In this document: positions 1 to 9,777 of the stretch, one piece after another
Layout of the letters: each line of letters opens with the position of its first letter
How positions within the stretch are numbered: the stretch's first letter is position 1
NCBI RefSeq assembly: GCF_000374485.1
Contig: NZ_KB894498.1
Location: 91,199 to 155,198 of the forward strand
Reading direction: 5' to 3'
DNA: 64,000 bases
Origin: Algicola sagamiensis DSM 14643
GTDB taxonomy: Bacteria; Pseudomonadota; Gammaproteobacteria; Enterobacterales; Alteromonadaceae
Notes under the pieces: model-generated
What the model was told of the DNA's origin: nothing
What the model saw: only the letters and a program-made list of their open reading frames with translations
The model's database searches: none
Translations under genes and position numbers: made by a program

Positions 1-40
1 ATGTACAATCCGTGCCAACAGTAATACACGTGGCAACAAC

Positions 41-1012
41 ATGGATTTCGAGCAAATCAAATCTCTGTCGGCTGACGATATGGCAGCAGTCAATCAGTTG
101 ATCGCAAGCCAAGTCCAATCCGACGTCGCGCTGATTCAGCAGCTCGGATTATACATTATTAATAGTGGCGGTAAACGATTGCGTCCTCTGCTTTGCGTCC
201 TTGCAGCTCGCGCTTTGGGTTATGAAGGCGACAAGCATATTACGCTCGCAGCTATCATTGAATTTATTCACACCGCAACCCTGTTACATGATGATGTCGT
301 CGACGAGTCGATGCTCAGACGTGGACAGGATACGGCAAATGCAATCTTTGGAAACCAAGCCAGCGTGCTTGTGGGCGACTTTTTATATACACGTTCTTTC
401 CAAATGATGGTGAGTCTGGACGAAATGAAGATCATGCAGATCCTCTCCAATGCAACCAATGTAATTGCAGAAGGGGAAGTCCTCCAGTTGATGAACTGTA
501 ACGATCCAGAGACGACCGAAGCCAAATATATGCAGGTCATCTATAGCAAAACCGCAAAGTTATTCGAAGCTGCGACTCAACTTACAGCGGTCATCAATCA
601 GGAAAGCCCAGAAGTCGAACTCGCTATGCAGGATTATGGCCGCTATCTTGGTACTGCTTTCCAACTTGTGGACGATGTATTGGACTACTCATCTGAAGCA
701 GAAGAAATGGGTAAAAACGTTGGGGATGACCTCGCAGAAGGTAAACCAACCCTGCCGCTTATTTATGCTATGCAAAGAGGCACTGAGGCGCAAAAAGCAC
801 TCATTTATACCTGTATTCAAGAAGGTGGACACCGTGATCGCCTTGAAGACGTAATGGAAGCATTAAACCAAACAGAAGCACTTGAATACACAATGGCCAG
901 AGCAAATGAAGAAGCAGAGAAAGCTATTGATGCGCTCAGTTTTCTACCTGACTCTGACGCAAAACAAGCATTAATTACACTGGCAAAGCTATCTGTTAAT
1001 CGAACACACTAG
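41..1012 (+). CDS. ispB: Octaprenyl diphosphate synthase
   Basis: This 323-residue trans-prenyltransferase extends farnesyl diphosphate with isopentenyl diphosphate to make the long side chain of ubiquinone and menaquinone. The two aspartate-rich Mg2+/diphosphate sites are visible: LLHDDVVDES near residue 85 and LVDDVLDY near residue 211, with GGKRLRP near residue 43. Length and N-terminus match the IspB family. The ATG at 41 has only a poor ribosome site. It is convergent with the ISC operon and followed by a good hairpin terminator. The chain length of the product cannot be read from the sequence, so octaprenyl is by family resemblance. Confidence 0.93.
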   Translation: MDFEQIKSLSADDMAAVNQLIASQVQSDVALIQQLGLYIINSGGKRLRPLLCVLAARALGYEGDKHITLAAIIEFIHTATLLHDDVVDESMLRRGQDTANAIFGNQASVLVGDFLYTRSFQMMVSLDEMKIMQILSNATNVIAEGEVLQLMNCNDPETTEAKYMQVIYSKTAKLFEAATQLTAVINQESPEVELAMQDYGRYLGTAFQLVDDVLDYSSEAEEMGKNVGDDLAEGKPTLPLIYAMQRGTEAQKALIYTCIQEGGHRDRLEDVMEALNQTEALEYTMARANEEAEKAIDALSFLPDSDAKQALITLAKLSVNRTH

Positions 1013-1104
1013 AAAAGATTTGAAGTTTTTTAAAACTTTTGATGCGGCATTGTTACATAAACAATGCTTCCTGCACTGACCCGTTCGAGAGAACTGTCAG
1101 TTAG

Positions 1105-1139
1105 AAGGCCAATTCTTCGGAGTTGGCCTTTTCTTTTAT
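1105..1139 (+). terminator. Rho-independent terminator of ispB
   Basis: Eight-base perfect stem AAGGCCAA / TTGGCCTT around a TTCTTCGGAG loop, followed at once by a T-rich tract. It lies about 90 bases after the ispB stop. Confidence 0.85.
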
Positions 1140-1442
1140 TCATAGGATCCACAATCTTCTATAAAACCATCGCTGACTGAGTCATTTGAGAAGAAAAAAG
1201 TATCCCAAGCGGATGTCAAAATTCAGTCTTGTCCTTGAACTCTGATACGAGTTTGCTTCAGATTTTTAGGAAATCAAGCTCCTGCTAGCAAGCGAACTGC
1301 TTTTGAACGGTTACTTTTGAATACAGTACCCATTGCCATAAACACTTATAGCTATACAAAAAATATATCGCTATAAGGAGTATGAGCATAAGGGCATAAA
1401 GAGAGCGTACTTTAGGGAAAAGTACGCGACAATAAAGAAAGG
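1140..1442. other. Gene-free spacer between ispB and the ISC operon
   Basis: About 300 bases with no convincing reading frame. It holds an AT-rich hairpin (CTTATAGC at 1345-1352 with GCTATAAG at 1370-1377) and the hairpin after fdx listed separately. In Escherichia coli the small gene iscX follows fdx; no frame resembling IscX is present here. Confidence 0.5.
1405..1427 (-). terminator. Hairpin after fdx, probable end of the ISC operon
   Basis: Nine-base perfect stem GCGTACTTT / AAAGTACGC with a five-base loop, 16 bases beyond the fdx stop. On the minus strand it is followed by TCTCTTTATG, a weak T tract, so termination may be partial. Confidence 0.5.
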
Positions 1443-1781
1443 TTAGTGATTTTCGCTCACTTGGTTGACAGTGTATTTGGGGATCTCCACCACCAAATCT
1501 TCGTCTGCAACAACAGCCTGACAGCCCAAACGCGATTCTGGCTCTAAGCCCCACGCTTTGTCGAGCATATCGTCTTCCAATTCGTCACTTTCTTCTAAAG
1601 AATCGAATCCTTCACGGATCACAACATGACAAGTGGTACATGCACAGGATTTTTCGCAGGCATGTTCGATATGGATCCCGTTTTTTAGCGCGACATCAAG
1701 GACAGATTCGCCCTCTTTTGCTTCTAAAGCTGCCCCTTCTGGACAAAGCTCTTCATGAGGTAAGAAGATAATTTGCGGCAT
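1443..1781 (-). CDS. fdx: ISC-type [2Fe-2S] ferredoxin
   Basis: A 112-residue adrenodoxin-like ferredoxin that supplies electrons for iron-sulfur cluster assembly on IscU. The ligand pattern is complete: C42, C48 and C51 in ACEKSCACTTCH, and C87 in RLGCQAV; C46 is the extra non-ligand cysteine usual in this family. It is the last gene of the operon, its start being one base from the hscA stop, so translation is probably coupled. Length is normal. Confidence 0.95.
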   Translation of the reverse strand: MPQIIFLPHEELCPEGAALEAKEGESVLDVALKNGIHIEHACEKSCACTTCHVVIREGFDSLEESDELEDDMLDKAWGLEPESRLGCQAVVADEDLVVEIPKYTVNQVSENH

Positions 1782-1782
1782 G

Positions 1783-3645
1783 TTACACCTCGTCTACCGA
1801 TTGACCTGTTAACGCTTGCTTGATTGAGTCATCCATACGACGCTGGGCAAACTCTGATGTTGCCTGATCGACACGCTCAATCGCAGTTTTGATCTCCTCA
1901 ACATCACCGGATTGACGAGCTGTGGCAAGTTGCCGCATCGTTTCGGAGATTTGATTCAATTCTTCTTGAGATAATAACTTTTCACCATCGCTATCCACTG
2001 CACTTTGGATGGATTCTAAGACACGATCCGCTTCAACCTGTTGCTCACGCAGCATTCTTGCTTGGATATCTTCTTTCGCATGTTGCATAGAAGATTGGAT
2101 CATATCCGCAACCTGCGTATCCGATAAGCCATAGGATGGTTTCACTTGAATGGATGCTGCTACCTTGGTTGACTTTTCCATAGCCGTCACACTTAACAGG
2201 CCGTCGGCATCAACTTGGAATGTCACACGAATATGTGCAGCACCAGCAGCCATTGGTGGAATATCTGTTAACGCAAATCGCGCCAGTGAACGACAATCAT
2301 CAACTAACTCACGTTCTCCTTGCAGCACATGAATCGACATAGCTGTTTGACCATCTTTGAACGTTGTGAATTCTTGCGCACGTGCAACAGGGATTGTCGT
2401 ATTGCGGGGAATGACTTTTTCTACCAATCCCCCCATGGTTTCTAAACCTAGAGATAGTGGCGTAACGTCCAGTAGCAGCATCTCACTATCAGGTTTATTT
2501 CCGACCAGGATATCTGCCTGGATCGCAGCACCGATTGCAACTACTTTGTCTGGGTCAATGGATACTAACGGTTCTTTTTGGAAAAAAGCTGCAACTTTTT
2601 CTCGTACAAGTGGCACACGCGTTGAGCCACCAACCATCACGACTTCCTGTACTTCTTCTGCTTTAACGTCTGCGTCTTTTAAGACTCGGCGGCAAGTACG
2701 AATAGTACGCTGTACAAGTGGCTGAATTAATATGTCAAAATCAGCACGAGAGAACTCGCCTTTCCAAGCAAATCCAGTCGTTTCCAGTGAAACAGTCACA
2801 ACATCCTGAGAGCTGAGTTGTTCTTTCACATAACGCGCTTGATCCAACAAGTATCTGACTTGCTCGGGTGTAAGTTCTTCCTGATGTTCCGCAAGTTCGC
2901 AAAAGCGAGCCAAAAGCGTATGGTCGAAGTCGTCGCCACCCAGTGCGGTATCTCCACCTGTAGCTAAGACTTCAAAGACTCCCTGATTTAAACGAAGAAC
3001 CGATACATCGAATGTTCCACCACCTAAATCGTACACAACAATCGTGCCTTCGTTGCCAGAGTCAAGCCCATACGCAATCGCAGCAGCTGTTGGTTCGTTC
3101 AATAAACGAAGTACATGAAGGCCTGCAAGTTTCGCGGCATCTTTTGTGCCTTGACGTTGTGCGTCATCAAAGTATGCAGGTACAGTGATCACAACCCCCT
3201 GAAGGTCACCACCAAGTGAATCTTCAGCGCGTTTGCCAAGGGTCTTTAATATTTCTGAAGAAACCTGGATCGGATTGACTTCTCCTGAAACCGTTTGCAT
3301 GGAAACCACACCATCGCTTTCTTTAAATGTATAAGGAAGTTGACCGAATGTATGCTGAATATCAGAGAGTGTTCTGCCTAAAAAACGCTTTGCAGAGATA
3401 ATCGTATTTTGGGGGTCTTGCGTGGCGGATTGTTTCGCCAAGCGGCCGACATTCACCCCATTCTGCTGATACTGCACAACAGAAGGAAGCATATCTTGCG
3501 CTTCATGATCCACCAAGGTTTTTGCTTCACCACTGCGGACTGTCGCGACCAACGAATTTGTCGTACCGAGGTCTATGCCCGCTGCGAGTTTATGTTCATG
3601 GGGCGCTGCACTTTGTCCAGGTTCAGCAATTTGAAGTAATGCCAT
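1783..3645 (-). CDS. hscA: Fe-S assembly Hsp70 chaperone HscA
   Basis: A 620-residue specialised Hsp70 that binds the LPPVK motif of IscU and drives cluster transfer by ATP hydrolysis, helped by HscB. The phosphate-1 loop GIDLGTTNS is near residue 24, the second phosphate loop [11 protein letters not shown] near residue 205, and the linker/substrate-domain start [13 protein letters not shown] near residue 391. All Hsp70 parts are present, in contrast to the Hsp70 relative at 40008. It lies 5 bases after hscB inside the ISC operon. Confidence 0.96.
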   Translation of the reverse strand: MALLQIAEPGQSAAPHEHKLAAGIDLGTTNSLVATVRSGEAKTLVDHEAQDMLPSVVQYQQNGVNVGRLAKQSATQDPQNTIISAKRFLGRTLSDIQHTFGQLPYTFKESDGVVSMQTVSGEVNPIQVSSEILKTLGKRAEDSLGGDLQGVVITVPAYFDDAQRQGTKDAAKLAGLHVLRLLNEPTAAAIAYGLDSGNEGTIVVYDLGGGTFDVSVLRLNQGVFEVLATGGDTALGGDDFDHTLLARFCELAEHQEELTPEQVRYLLDQARYVKEQLSSQDVVTVSLETTGFAWKGEFSRADFDILIQPLVQRTIRTCRRVLKDADVKAEEVQEVVMVGGSTRVPLVREKVAAFFQKEPLVSIDPDKVVAIGAAIQADILVGNKPDSEMLLLDVTPLSLGLETMGGLVEKVIPRNTTIPVARAQEFTTFKDGQTAMSIHVLQGERELVDDCRSLARFALTDIPPMAAGAAHIRVTFQVDADGLLSVTAMEKSTKVAASIQVKPSYGLSDTQVADMIQSSMQHAKEDIQARMLREQQVEADRVLESIQSAVDSDGEKLLSQEELNQISETMRQLATARQSGDVEEIKTAIERVDQATSEFAQRRMDDSIKQALTGQSVDEV

Positions 3646-3650
3646 AGGAG

Positions 3651-4178
3651 TTAGTCACTGAAAAGTTCATCTTCCAGACGTTCAATTTCGTCTAGAAATT
3701 TGTATAAAAACTTAAGCTTACGAATAAAATCTGCCGCATTTTCTGCGTTAGCTTGATCTTGTGCATCTAAAATAGGCGTCAAATCATTAAAATACTGATC
3801 AATATCCGACTGAGTTTGTGATGTTAGTGTCGCAAGTGCTGCATCAGGGTCGTCTGCATGCCGAGCATCATCCAGCGCTTCACGAAGCTCCATTTGTGCC
3901 ATCAAAAAAGCAGGATCTTGTAGTGTTTGTTGCTCTGCCCGAATATCAACACCCATCAAGTGCAACATATATTCGGCACGACGTAATGGGTGCTTGAGCG
4001 TTGCCAGTGCGTCATTGATCTCAGCAGTTTTTTGCACTGCCATCAGCTGTTCATGGGAACTCGCATTCGCAAAATTATCTGGGTGCACTGCCTTTTGTAG
4101 GTCACGATAAGTTATCGTCAGTGCGCCCAAATCAACCGCAAAGCCATAAGGTAATTGAAATAGTTCGAAATAGGTCAT
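3651..4178 (-). CDS. hscB: J-domain co-chaperone HscB
   Basis: A 175-residue type III J protein that delivers IscU to HscA and stimulates its ATPase. The N-terminal J domain carries the HPD tripeptide in [11 protein letters not shown] near residue 33; the C-terminal part (about residues 85-175) is the helical IscU-binding region. Size and position between iscA and hscA match the family. Confidence 0.94.
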   Translation of the reverse strand: MTYFELFQLPYGFAVDLGALTITYRDLQKAVHPDNFANASSHEQLMAVQKTAEINDALATLKHPLRRAEYMLHLMGVDIRAEQQTLQDPAFLMAQMELREALDDARHADDPDAALATLTSQTQSDIDQYFNDLTPILDAQDQANAENAADFIRKLKFLYKFLDEIERLEDELFSD

Positions 4179-4199
4179 GGTTGTCCTCTCTACAGCACT

Positions 4200-4523
4200 T
4201 TAGACCGTAAAGCTCTCACCACAACCACATTCATCCTTGACGTTCGGGTTATTAAACTCAAACCCTTCATTGAGTCCCTGTTTCACAAAGTCCAGTTCTG
4301 TGCCATCGATGTAAACTAGACTTTTTTGGTCAACCACAATTTTCACATCCATGATATCGAAAACCTCATCGTCTTCGTTCAGCTCATCAACAAACTCAAG
4401 CACATACGCTAAACCAGAACAGCCTGTGGTTTTGATACCCACACGTAAACCGACACCTTTGCCTCGATTTACCAAGAAACTCTTCACACGATCTGCTGCT
4501 GCTTGTGTCATTGTGATTGCCAT
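4200..4523 (-). CDS. iscA: A-type iron-sulfur carrier IscA
   Basis: A 107-residue A-type carrier that accepts iron or clusters from IscU and passes them to target enzymes. The three conserved cysteines are present: C35 in TTGCSGLAY, and C99 and C101 in the C-terminal ECGCGESF. It is in operon order between iscU and hscB, with 21 bases before hscB. Confidence 0.95.
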   Translation of the reverse strand: MAITMTQAAADRVKSFLVNRGKGVGLRVGIKTTGCSGLAYVLEFVDELNEDDEVFDIMDVKIVVDQKSLVYIDGTELDFVKQGLNEGFEFNNPNVKDECGCGESFTV

Positions 4524-4546
4524 AAATTACCTCTTTCCCCTATGGA

Positions 4547-4924
4547 TTACTGCTTGCTTTTATAATCTTCTATCGCTGCTTTGATCGCGTCTTCTGCCAA
4601 GATCGAGCAGTGGATTTTTACAGGAGGAAGTGCGAGTTCTTCTGCAATTGCAGTGTTCTTGATCGTTTGTGCTTCATCAATTGTTTTCCCTTTCACCCAT
4701 TCAGTAACGAGTGAACTGGAAGCAATCGCAGAACCACAACCATAGGTTTTAAACTTCGCATCTTCAATCACGCCTTCATCGCTGATTTTTAATTGAAGCT
4801 TCATGACGTCACCACACGCTGGTGCGCCGACCATGCCTGTTGCAACACTTGGGTCATTTTTGTCAAATGAACCTACATTACGTGGATTTTCGTAATGATC
4901 GATGACTTTTTCGCTGTATGCCAT
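4547..4924 (-). CDS. iscU: Iron-sulfur cluster scaffold IscU
   Basis: A 125-residue scaffold on which IscS, iron and ferredoxin build [2Fe-2S] clusters. Cluster cysteines C37 (GAPACGD), C63 (YGCGSAI) and C106 (KIHCSIL) are present, and the HscA recognition motif LPPVK is at residues 99-103. Length and sequence closely match enterobacterial IscU. Confidence 0.97.
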   Translation of the reverse strand: MAYSEKVIDHYENPRNVGSFDKNDPSVATGMVGAPACGDVMKLQLKISDEGVIEDAKFKTYGCGSAIASSSLVTEWVKGKTIDEAQTIKNTAIAEELALPPVKIHCSILAEDAIKAAIEDYKSKQ

Positions 4925-4955
4925 AATTGAATACCTCTTTGCCCAGATGAGTGGC

Positions 4956-6170
4956 TTAGTGCGCCACCCACTCCACCTTATCCAAGTCTACACCTTCTTT
5001 AAACATATCCCATAGCGGAGACATGTCTCTCAAACGTTCAATCGCACGCTTCACTAAATCGATCGTAAAGTCGACTTCTTCTTCTGTCGTAAAACGACCA
5101 ATACTGAAACGGATCGAGCTATGTGCTAATTCATCATTCAAACCTAGCGCACGAAGTACGTAGGATGGCTCCAAGCTTGCAGAAGTACAGGCTGAACCAG
5201 AAGAAACTGCGATATCTTTCAATGCCATGATCAAAGACTCACCCTCAACAAAATTGAAGCTGACATTTAAAATGCCTGGCACGTGATGTTCGAGTGAGCC
5301 ATTGACGAAGGTCTGCTCAATGTCTTTGATACCGTTCCAAAGACGATTTCTTAACATCGTAATGCGTTCTAGTTCTTTGTCCATGTCTTCTTTTGCGATA
5401 CGGAATGCTTCCCCCATCCCTGCAATTTGATGCGTCGCTAATGTACCAGAACGCATACCGCGCTCATGACCACCACCGTGCATTTGTGCTTCAAGACGAA
5501 TTCTTGGTTTACGACGAACATATAGTGCACCGATACCTTTCGGGCCATACACTTTGTGGCCTGAGAAGGACATCAAATCAACTTTGAGTTCTTGTAAGTC
5601 AATTTTGATTTTGCCTGCACTTTGCGCCGCATCAACATGGAAGATAATTTTATTCGCACGACATAGTTCGCCAATCGCAGCAATATCCTGTACGACACCG
5701 ATTTCGTTATTGACATGCATGATCGATACAAGAACAGTATCTTCGCGAATGCTGTCTTTGAGAGTTTGTATGCTCACAAGGCCATCACTTTCGACATCAA
5801 GATAAGTGACTTCAAAACCTTGGCGCTCCATCTCACGACATGTATCCAACACAGCTTTATGCTCTGTACGGACGGTAATAATGTGCTTACCTTTTTTACT
5901 GTAGAAATTCGCAGCACCTTTAATCGCAAGGTTGTTTGATTCTGTCGCGCCTGAAGTAAAAACGATCTCTCGAGGGTCGGCATTAATCAGTTCAGCAATT
6001 TGGTGACGAGCAACATCTACAGCCTCTTCAGCCTGCCAGCCAAAGCGGTGTGAACGCGATGCGGGGTTCCCGAAGTTCCCCTCCATCGTTAAACATTCAA
6101 CCATAAGTTCAGCAACGCGCGGATCGACCGGCGCCGTTGCTGCATAATCAAGATAAATTGGTAACTTCAT
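4956..6170 (-). CDS. iscS: Cysteine desulfurase IscS
   Basis: A PLP enzyme that takes sulfur from cysteine for Fe-S clusters and tRNA thiolation. The open frame extends to 6191, but the start is placed at the ATG at 6170: it gives the family N-terminus [12 protein letters not shown] and 404 residues, and has GGAG about six bases upstream. The PLP lysine lies in [12 protein letters not shown] (near 206) and the active-site cysteine in [12 protein letters not shown] (near 328). It sits between iscR and iscU. Confidence 0.96.
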   Translation of the reverse strand: MKLPIYLDYAATAPVDPRVAELMVECLTMEGNFGNPASRSHRFGWQAEEAVDVARHQIAELINADPREIVFTSGATESNNLAIKGAANFYSKKGKHIITVRTEHKAVLDTCREMERQGFEVTYLDVESDGLVSIQTLKDSIREDTVLVSIMHVNNEIGVVQDIAAIGELCRANKIIFHVDAAQSAGKIKIDLQELKVDLMSFSGHKVYGPKGIGALYVRRKPRIRLEAQMHGGGHERGMRSGTLATHQIAGMGEAFRIAKEDMDKELERITMLRNRLWNGIKDIEQTFVNGSLEHHVPGILNVSFNFVEGESLIMALKDIAVSSGSACTSASLEPSYVLRALGLNDELAHSSIRFSIGRFTTEEEVDFTIDLVKRAIERLRDMSPLWDMFKEGVDLDKVEWVAH

Positions 6171-6216
6171 CTCTAACTCCGCAAAAATCAAACCCTATGT
6201 ACTACAAGCTTCAGCG

Positions 6217-6708
6217 TTATAGGTGACAGCTCACTTCTATTTGACTGTCGTGCTCAAGCGAATGTATCGCTGTGTTGCGTTCCTGTCTTATACAAACCTC
6301 TTGAACATCCTGCCTGTGCATTAGTTCTTCAAGCGAAATGCTATTCAAGAAATTTTCAATACGATGGCTGAGATCACTCCACAAAGTATGGGTCAAGCAC
6401 TGCACCCCATTTTGGCAATCTCCTTTTCCTTGACATCGCGTCGCATCAATCGATTCATTGACCGCTGCAATAATCTGTCCGACAACTATATCAGACGGAA
6501 AACCTGCCAGTTGGTATCCACCACCTGGACCACGAATACTTTTTACCAATCCTTTTTTTCGCAACTTGGCAAATAGCTGCTCAAGATAAGACAGAGAAAT
6601 CCCCTGCCGTTTAGAAATATCAGCAAGAGGAACAGGCCCAGTGTCATGATGCAACGCGACATCAAGCATCGCTGTCACTGCATAACGGCCCTTTGATGTG
6701 AGTTTCAT
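6217..6708 (-). CDS. iscR: Rrf2-family [2Fe-2S] regulator IscR
   Basis: This 163-residue repressor senses Fe-S status: with its cluster it represses its own operon, and without it controls other promoters. An N-terminal winged helix (residues 1-70) precedes the cluster ligands C92, C98, C104 and H107, all present with the E. coli spacing. It is the first gene of the ISC operon, behind a promoter overlapped by two IscR-like operators, so autoregulation is expected. It starts at an ATG aligned with the family. Confidence 0.96.
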   Translation of the reverse strand: MKLTSKGRYAVTAMLDVALHHDTGPVPLADISKRQGISLSYLEQLFAKLRKKGLVKSIRGPGGGYQLAGFPSDIVVGQIIAAVNESIDATRCQGKGDCQNGVQCLTHTLWSDLSHRIENFLNSISLEELMHRQDVQEVCIRQERNTAIHSLEHDSQIEVSCHL

Positions 6709-6741
6709 GATGATATTTCCAATGAAGAGGTACTATTGATC

Positions 6742-6769
6742 ATTCTACTTACCTGACTAATTTAGTCAA
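6742..6769 (-). promoter_or_regulatory. Sigma-70 promoter of iscRSUA-hscBA-fdx
   Basis: On the minus strand a -35 TTGACT (6769-6764) and a -10 TAGAAT (6747-6742) are separated by 16 bases, 34 bases upstream of the iscR ATG. The -35 box lies inside the first IscR operator, so a bound repressor would block RNA polymerase. Confidence 0.7.
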
Positions 6770-6773
6770 GTAT
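6750..6773 (-). promoter_or_regulatory. IscR type-1 operator, promoter-proximal copy
   Basis: The minus strand reads ATACTTGACTAAATTAGTCA and then GGTA, close to the type-1 IscR consensus with GACTA and TAGTC arms around a three-base AT core. It covers the -35 element of iscR. Confidence 0.75.
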
Positions 6774-6798
6774 ATATCATACTATTTTAGTCAGATAT
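6774..6798 (-). promoter_or_regulatory. IscR type-1 operator, upstream copy
   Basis: Directly adjoining the first site, the minus strand reads ATATCTGACTAAAATAGTAT followed by GATAT: one perfect GACTA arm and a weaker TAGTA arm. The two sites repeat with a 25-base period, so two dimers would bind in tandem. Confidence 0.6.
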
Positions 6799-6842
6799 TT
6801 TATGTCTTAGTGTTAAGCGACATAAACACACTTTCAACATCG

Positions 6843-7652
6843 CTATATCTTCGGATCAAAAGCCATCAACTCTTCGTGTCTTTCTTTTGCAGCTTTTTCT
6901 TCTGCTGCTTTGATAGCTTCATCTTCAATCTTGATATCAGGTAATTCTTTCGGACAGACATCACCGCCAAGTTGGTTAATCGCCTGACACATATCACCAA
7001 CTTTCGTATCAATGCAATGCATATGGTCAAGCATTTGACCAATCACCTGCGCTACTGGATCTGGGTTATCCATACTCACTGCATAAGCATCAAAACCAAA
7101 TTTCTCCGCAATTTCGGCGCGTTTTTGGTTTTCTTCAGGACCACCCGCAACAATTCGTCCAGGGATACCAACCACTGTTGCACCTTCCGGAATATCCTTC
7201 AAAACAACAGCATTGGAGCCAATTCTGACATTATCTTCTATATGTAATGGTCCGAGCACTTTTGCACCCGCACCAATCACCACGCCCTGTCCAAGGGTTG
7301 GATGGCGTTTTCCTGCTTTCCAGCTAGTGCCCCCTAAGGTCACACCGTGATAAATTGTACAGTCATCGCCAATTTCCGCGGTTTCACCGATCACAACACC
7401 ATGACCATGATCGATAAAAAATCGGCGACCAATTTTCGCACCTGGATGGATCTCAACGCCCGTCAACCAGCGTGAAACTGTCGATATAAATCGAGCGAGC
7501 CATTTTAAATGATGTTGCCAAAACCAATGGCTTAGACGATGAAACCAAACTGCATGAAGACCAGGATAATTTGTGAATACTTCAAAGGTATTTCTTGCTG
7601 CCGGGTCGCGGTCAAAAACACTGGCAATATCTTCACGCATTGATTTAAACAT
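6843..7652 (-). CDS. cysE: Serine O-acetyltransferase
   Basis: The enzyme acetylates L-serine with acetyl-CoA, the first step of cysteine synthesis. Of 269 residues, the N-terminal helical part (1-65) is followed by left-handed beta-helix hexapeptide repeats (about 66-180; [37 protein letters not shown]). The last 80 residues form a charged extension beyond the core. It lies between trmJ and iscR on the same strand, a common arrangement that puts the sulfur donor pathway next to the desulfurase operon. The hairpin-free gap to iscR is filled by the iscR control region. Confidence 0.93.
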   Translation of the reverse strand: MFKSMREDIASVFDRDPAARNTFEVFTNYPGLHAVWFHRLSHWFWQHHLKWLARFISTVSRWLTGVEIHPGAKIGRRFFIDHGHGVVIGETAEIGDDCTIYHGVTLGGTSWKAGKRHPTLGQGVVIGAGAKVLGPLHIEDNVRIGSNAVVLKDIPEGATVVGIPGRIVAGGPEENQKRAEIAEKFGFDAYAVSMDNPDPVAQVIGQMLDHMHCIDTKVGDMCQAINQLGGDVCPKELPDIKIEDEAIKAAEEKAAKERHEELMAFDPKI

Positions 7653-7663
7653 ATCGATCTCTC

Positions 7664-8386
7664 TTATGAGATACGCTTCTGAATGGAGGCGAGGATCCCA
7701 CGTAAAATATTCAATTCTGTTTCTTCTGGACGCGCACGATTAAACAAGCGTCTCAGTTTCGTCATGACAATACCTGGGTGCTGTTTGATGATAAAACCTG
7801 TTTCTTTTAACGTTTCTTCAAGATGCACGTAAAAACGCTCTAAATCATCAACACGAGGATATTGTTCTTTTTCAGCTTCTTGTTGTTCAGCTTCTTGGCT
7901 GGCAAGATAAGCCATTCTCACTTCATAAGCTAATGTTTGGACAGCCATGGCTAAATTCAAGGAACTATATTCTGGATTTGCAGGAATACAGACATGAAAG
8001 TGACATAATTGAAGTTCTTCGTTCGTGAGTCCACTATTCTCGCGTCCAAAAACTAAAGCAACCGGGTACTGCGACGCTTCCTTTATCATCTTTTGGCCAC
8101 ATTCTCTTGGATCAAGCATTGGCCATGGTAATGTTCTAGATCGGGCACTTGTTCCAACCACTAAACCACAATCCGATATCGCATCTTCAAGCGTTTCGAC
8201 AATTGTTGCGTTCGCGACGATATCCGTTGCTCCTGCCGCCAATGCGTGGGCCTTCCCATCTGGTTTTTCAACTGGATCGACGAGATACAATTCAGTTAAC
8301 CCCATGGTCTTCATCGCTCTAGCCGCAGAGCCAATATTACCTGTGTGCGATGTATTGACGAGAACAACTCGGATCTGATTCAACAT
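7664..8386 (-). CDS. trmJ: tRNA (cytidine/uridine-2'-O-) methyltransferase TrmJ
   Basis: A SPOUT methyltransferase that methylates the ribose at position 32 of several tRNAs. The frame opens at 8485, but the family N-terminus [20 protein letters not shown] begins at the ATG at 8386, giving 240 residues. SPOUT knot motifs are visible: [13 protein letters not shown] and [15 protein letters not shown]. It is divergent from suhB and followed by cysE after 11 bases, so the two are probably co-transcribed. Confidence 0.92.
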   Translation of the reverse strand: MLNQIRVVLVNTSHTGNIGSAARAMKTMGLTELYLVDPVEKPDGKAHALAAGATDIVANATIVETLEDAISDCGLVVGTSARSRTLPWPMLDPRECGQKMIKEASQYPVALVFGRENSGLTNEELQLCHFHVCIPANPEYSSLNLAMAVQTLAYEVRMAYLASQEAEQQEAEKEQYPRVDDLERFYVHLEETLKETGFIIKQHPGIVMTKLRRLFNRARPEETELNILRGILASIQKRIS

Positions 8387-8500
8387 AATGCCTGACTTCC
8401 TACTAAGAACGGCGCAAGATAATACCATAGGCAGCACGAAACTGTTACGAAAAATTGCGCACCAGACTCGAAGTTTTTTGTACAATTTTCATTCCAGCTC

Positions 8501-8528
8501 TTTACTTTTTGGTGAGACCCGATAGAAT
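8501..8528 (+). promoter_or_regulatory. Probable suhB promoter
   Basis: TTTACT (8501-8506), 16 bases, then TAGAAT (8523-8528), about 60 bases before the suhB ATG. Confidence 0.45.
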
Positions 8529-8589
8529 ACTGCGCGCTTCGAATTTGACCGAAGTGATCTGTAGTTCTTTTTCAAAAAGGTAATACTGT

Positions 8590-9393
8590 ATGCATCCCAT
8601 GCTGAACATTGCGATACGTGCTGCACGTAACGCAGGAAACGTGATCGCGCGCGCTTTTGAGCATCCTGACAAAATTGAAGCGGTCCAAAAAGGTAACAAT
8701 GATATTGTCACCAACATCGATAAAGAAGCAGAAACTGCCATTATCGAAACGATTAAAAAATCCTATCCAGATCATGGGTTTGTTGGCGAAGAGTTCGGTC
8801 AACAAGGCTCTGCAGAAAGTGATTACCTTTGGATCATTGATCCGCTCGACGGCACGACGAATTTCGTCAAGGGCATTCCACATTTTTCTGTTTCTATCGC
8901 ATTAAAAGTCAAAGGTAAAATTGAGCACGCTGTCGTTTATGACCCAATGCGTAACGAATTGTTTGCGGCAAGCCGTGGGCAAGGTGCACAACTCAATGGT
9001 CGTCGTATTCGTACAAGTAATATGAAAGAGCTTTCTGGTGTTCTCTTAGCAACAGGTTTCCCCCATCGTAGTAAGCACCATACAGAAGCATACCTGAATA
9101 TCTTCGGTGCACTATTTGTTCATAGCACGGATATCCGTCGCTCGGGCTCTGCTGCTCTCGATCTCGCATACGTTGCTGCTGGCCGCCATGATGGGTTCTG
9201 GGAAATTGCATTGAAGCCATGGGATACAGCAGCAGGGATTCTCCTAGTGAAAGAAGCAGGTGGCCTTATTACTGATTTTATCGGTAATGATAACGTTGAG
9301 AAGACGGGTAATATTGTTGCGGGTGGTCCAAAAGTTGTCCAAAACATGTTGAAAGAAATGCGCCCTCACCTCACAGAGTCGCTTTCTCGTTAA
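8590..9393 (+). CDS. suhB: Inositol-1-monophosphatase / antitermination factor SuhB
   Basis: A 267-residue Mg2+-dependent phosphatase. In E. coli SuhB also joins the rRNA antitermination complex. The metal and substrate motif DPLDGTTNFVKGIPHF lies near residue 86 and the second signature WDTAAGILLVKEAGG near residue 209. The N-terminus MHPMLNIAIRAARNAGN is very like E. coli SuhB, and the divergent trmJ neighbour is also conserved. The ATG at 8590 gives the family length. Confidence 0.94.
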   Translation: MHPMLNIAIRAARNAGNVIARAFEHPDKIEAVQKGNNDIVTNIDKEAETAIIETIKKSYPDHGFVGEEFGQQGSAESDYLWIIDPLDGTTNFVKGIPHFSVSIALKVKGKIEHAVVYDPMRNELFAASRGQGAQLNGRRIRTSNMKELSGVLLATGFPHRSKHHTEAYLNIFGALFVHSTDIRRSGSAALDLAYVAAGRHDGFWEIALKPWDTAAGILLVKEAGGLITDFIGNDNVEKTGNIVAGGPKVVQNMLKEMRPHLTESLSR

Positions 9394-9416
9394 GCATACT
9401 GATGAACATCTTATCG

Positions 9417-9447
9417 CCCTCTATGCTTTAAGGATAGAGGGTTACTT
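9417..9447 (+). terminator. Possible suhB terminator
   Basis: Perfect eight-base stem CCCTCTAT / ATAGAGGG with a nine-base loop, 23 bases after suhB. The following tract TTACTTCTC is only moderately T-rich. Confidence 0.45.
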
Positions 9448-9456
9448 CTCAAACAG

Positions 9457-9777
9457 TTACAGAGAAAGTCTCGTTTGACAGGAACGAAGAAGAGATTCTT
9501 TTTCCAATTTAGAACGTTGATGAACTTCAGCATCGCAATCTTCAAGATATTCAGCAAGCTTATCGCACCAAACTTCTTGAATATAATCCTTTTGTCTGGA
9601 CTCAGGCAAGCGCATAATGTTTTCTTTTGCCATTAGAAGCTGATAGGCTTGTTCATGCCGTTTAGCCGTCACTTCACGAACAAGTTGTGTCTTGGTATTT
9701 AATTGACAAAGTTGTTTGATCCAACGAAACGAAATCCAGGTGAGTCCAAAAAGTGCGAGTCCTGCAACAACAATCAT
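9457..9777 (-). CDS. Small membrane-anchored protein of unknown function
   Basis: Not recognised. With the start at 9777 it has 106 residues: a single N-terminal membrane segment (MIVVAGLALFGLTWISFRW) then a charged, probably helical cytoplasmic tail with two cysteines (C74 and C101 region). The start is chosen because it forms an ATGA overlap with the stop of the upstream membrane gene and has GGAGAG nine bases before it; an in-frame ATG at 9807 would add ten residues. Coupling to the preceding gene suggests they work together. Confidence 0.55.
   Translation of the reverse strand: MIVVAGLALFGLTWISFRWIKQLCQLNTKTQLVREVTAKRHEQAYQLLMAKENIMRLPESRQKDYIQEVWCDKLAEYLEDCDAEVHQRSKLEKESLLRSCQTRLSL

Noticed and set aside
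1285..1554. 89-codon minus-strand frame at the end of fdx
   Set aside because: It overlaps fdx in another frame and the composition is that of a shadow; no ribosome site.
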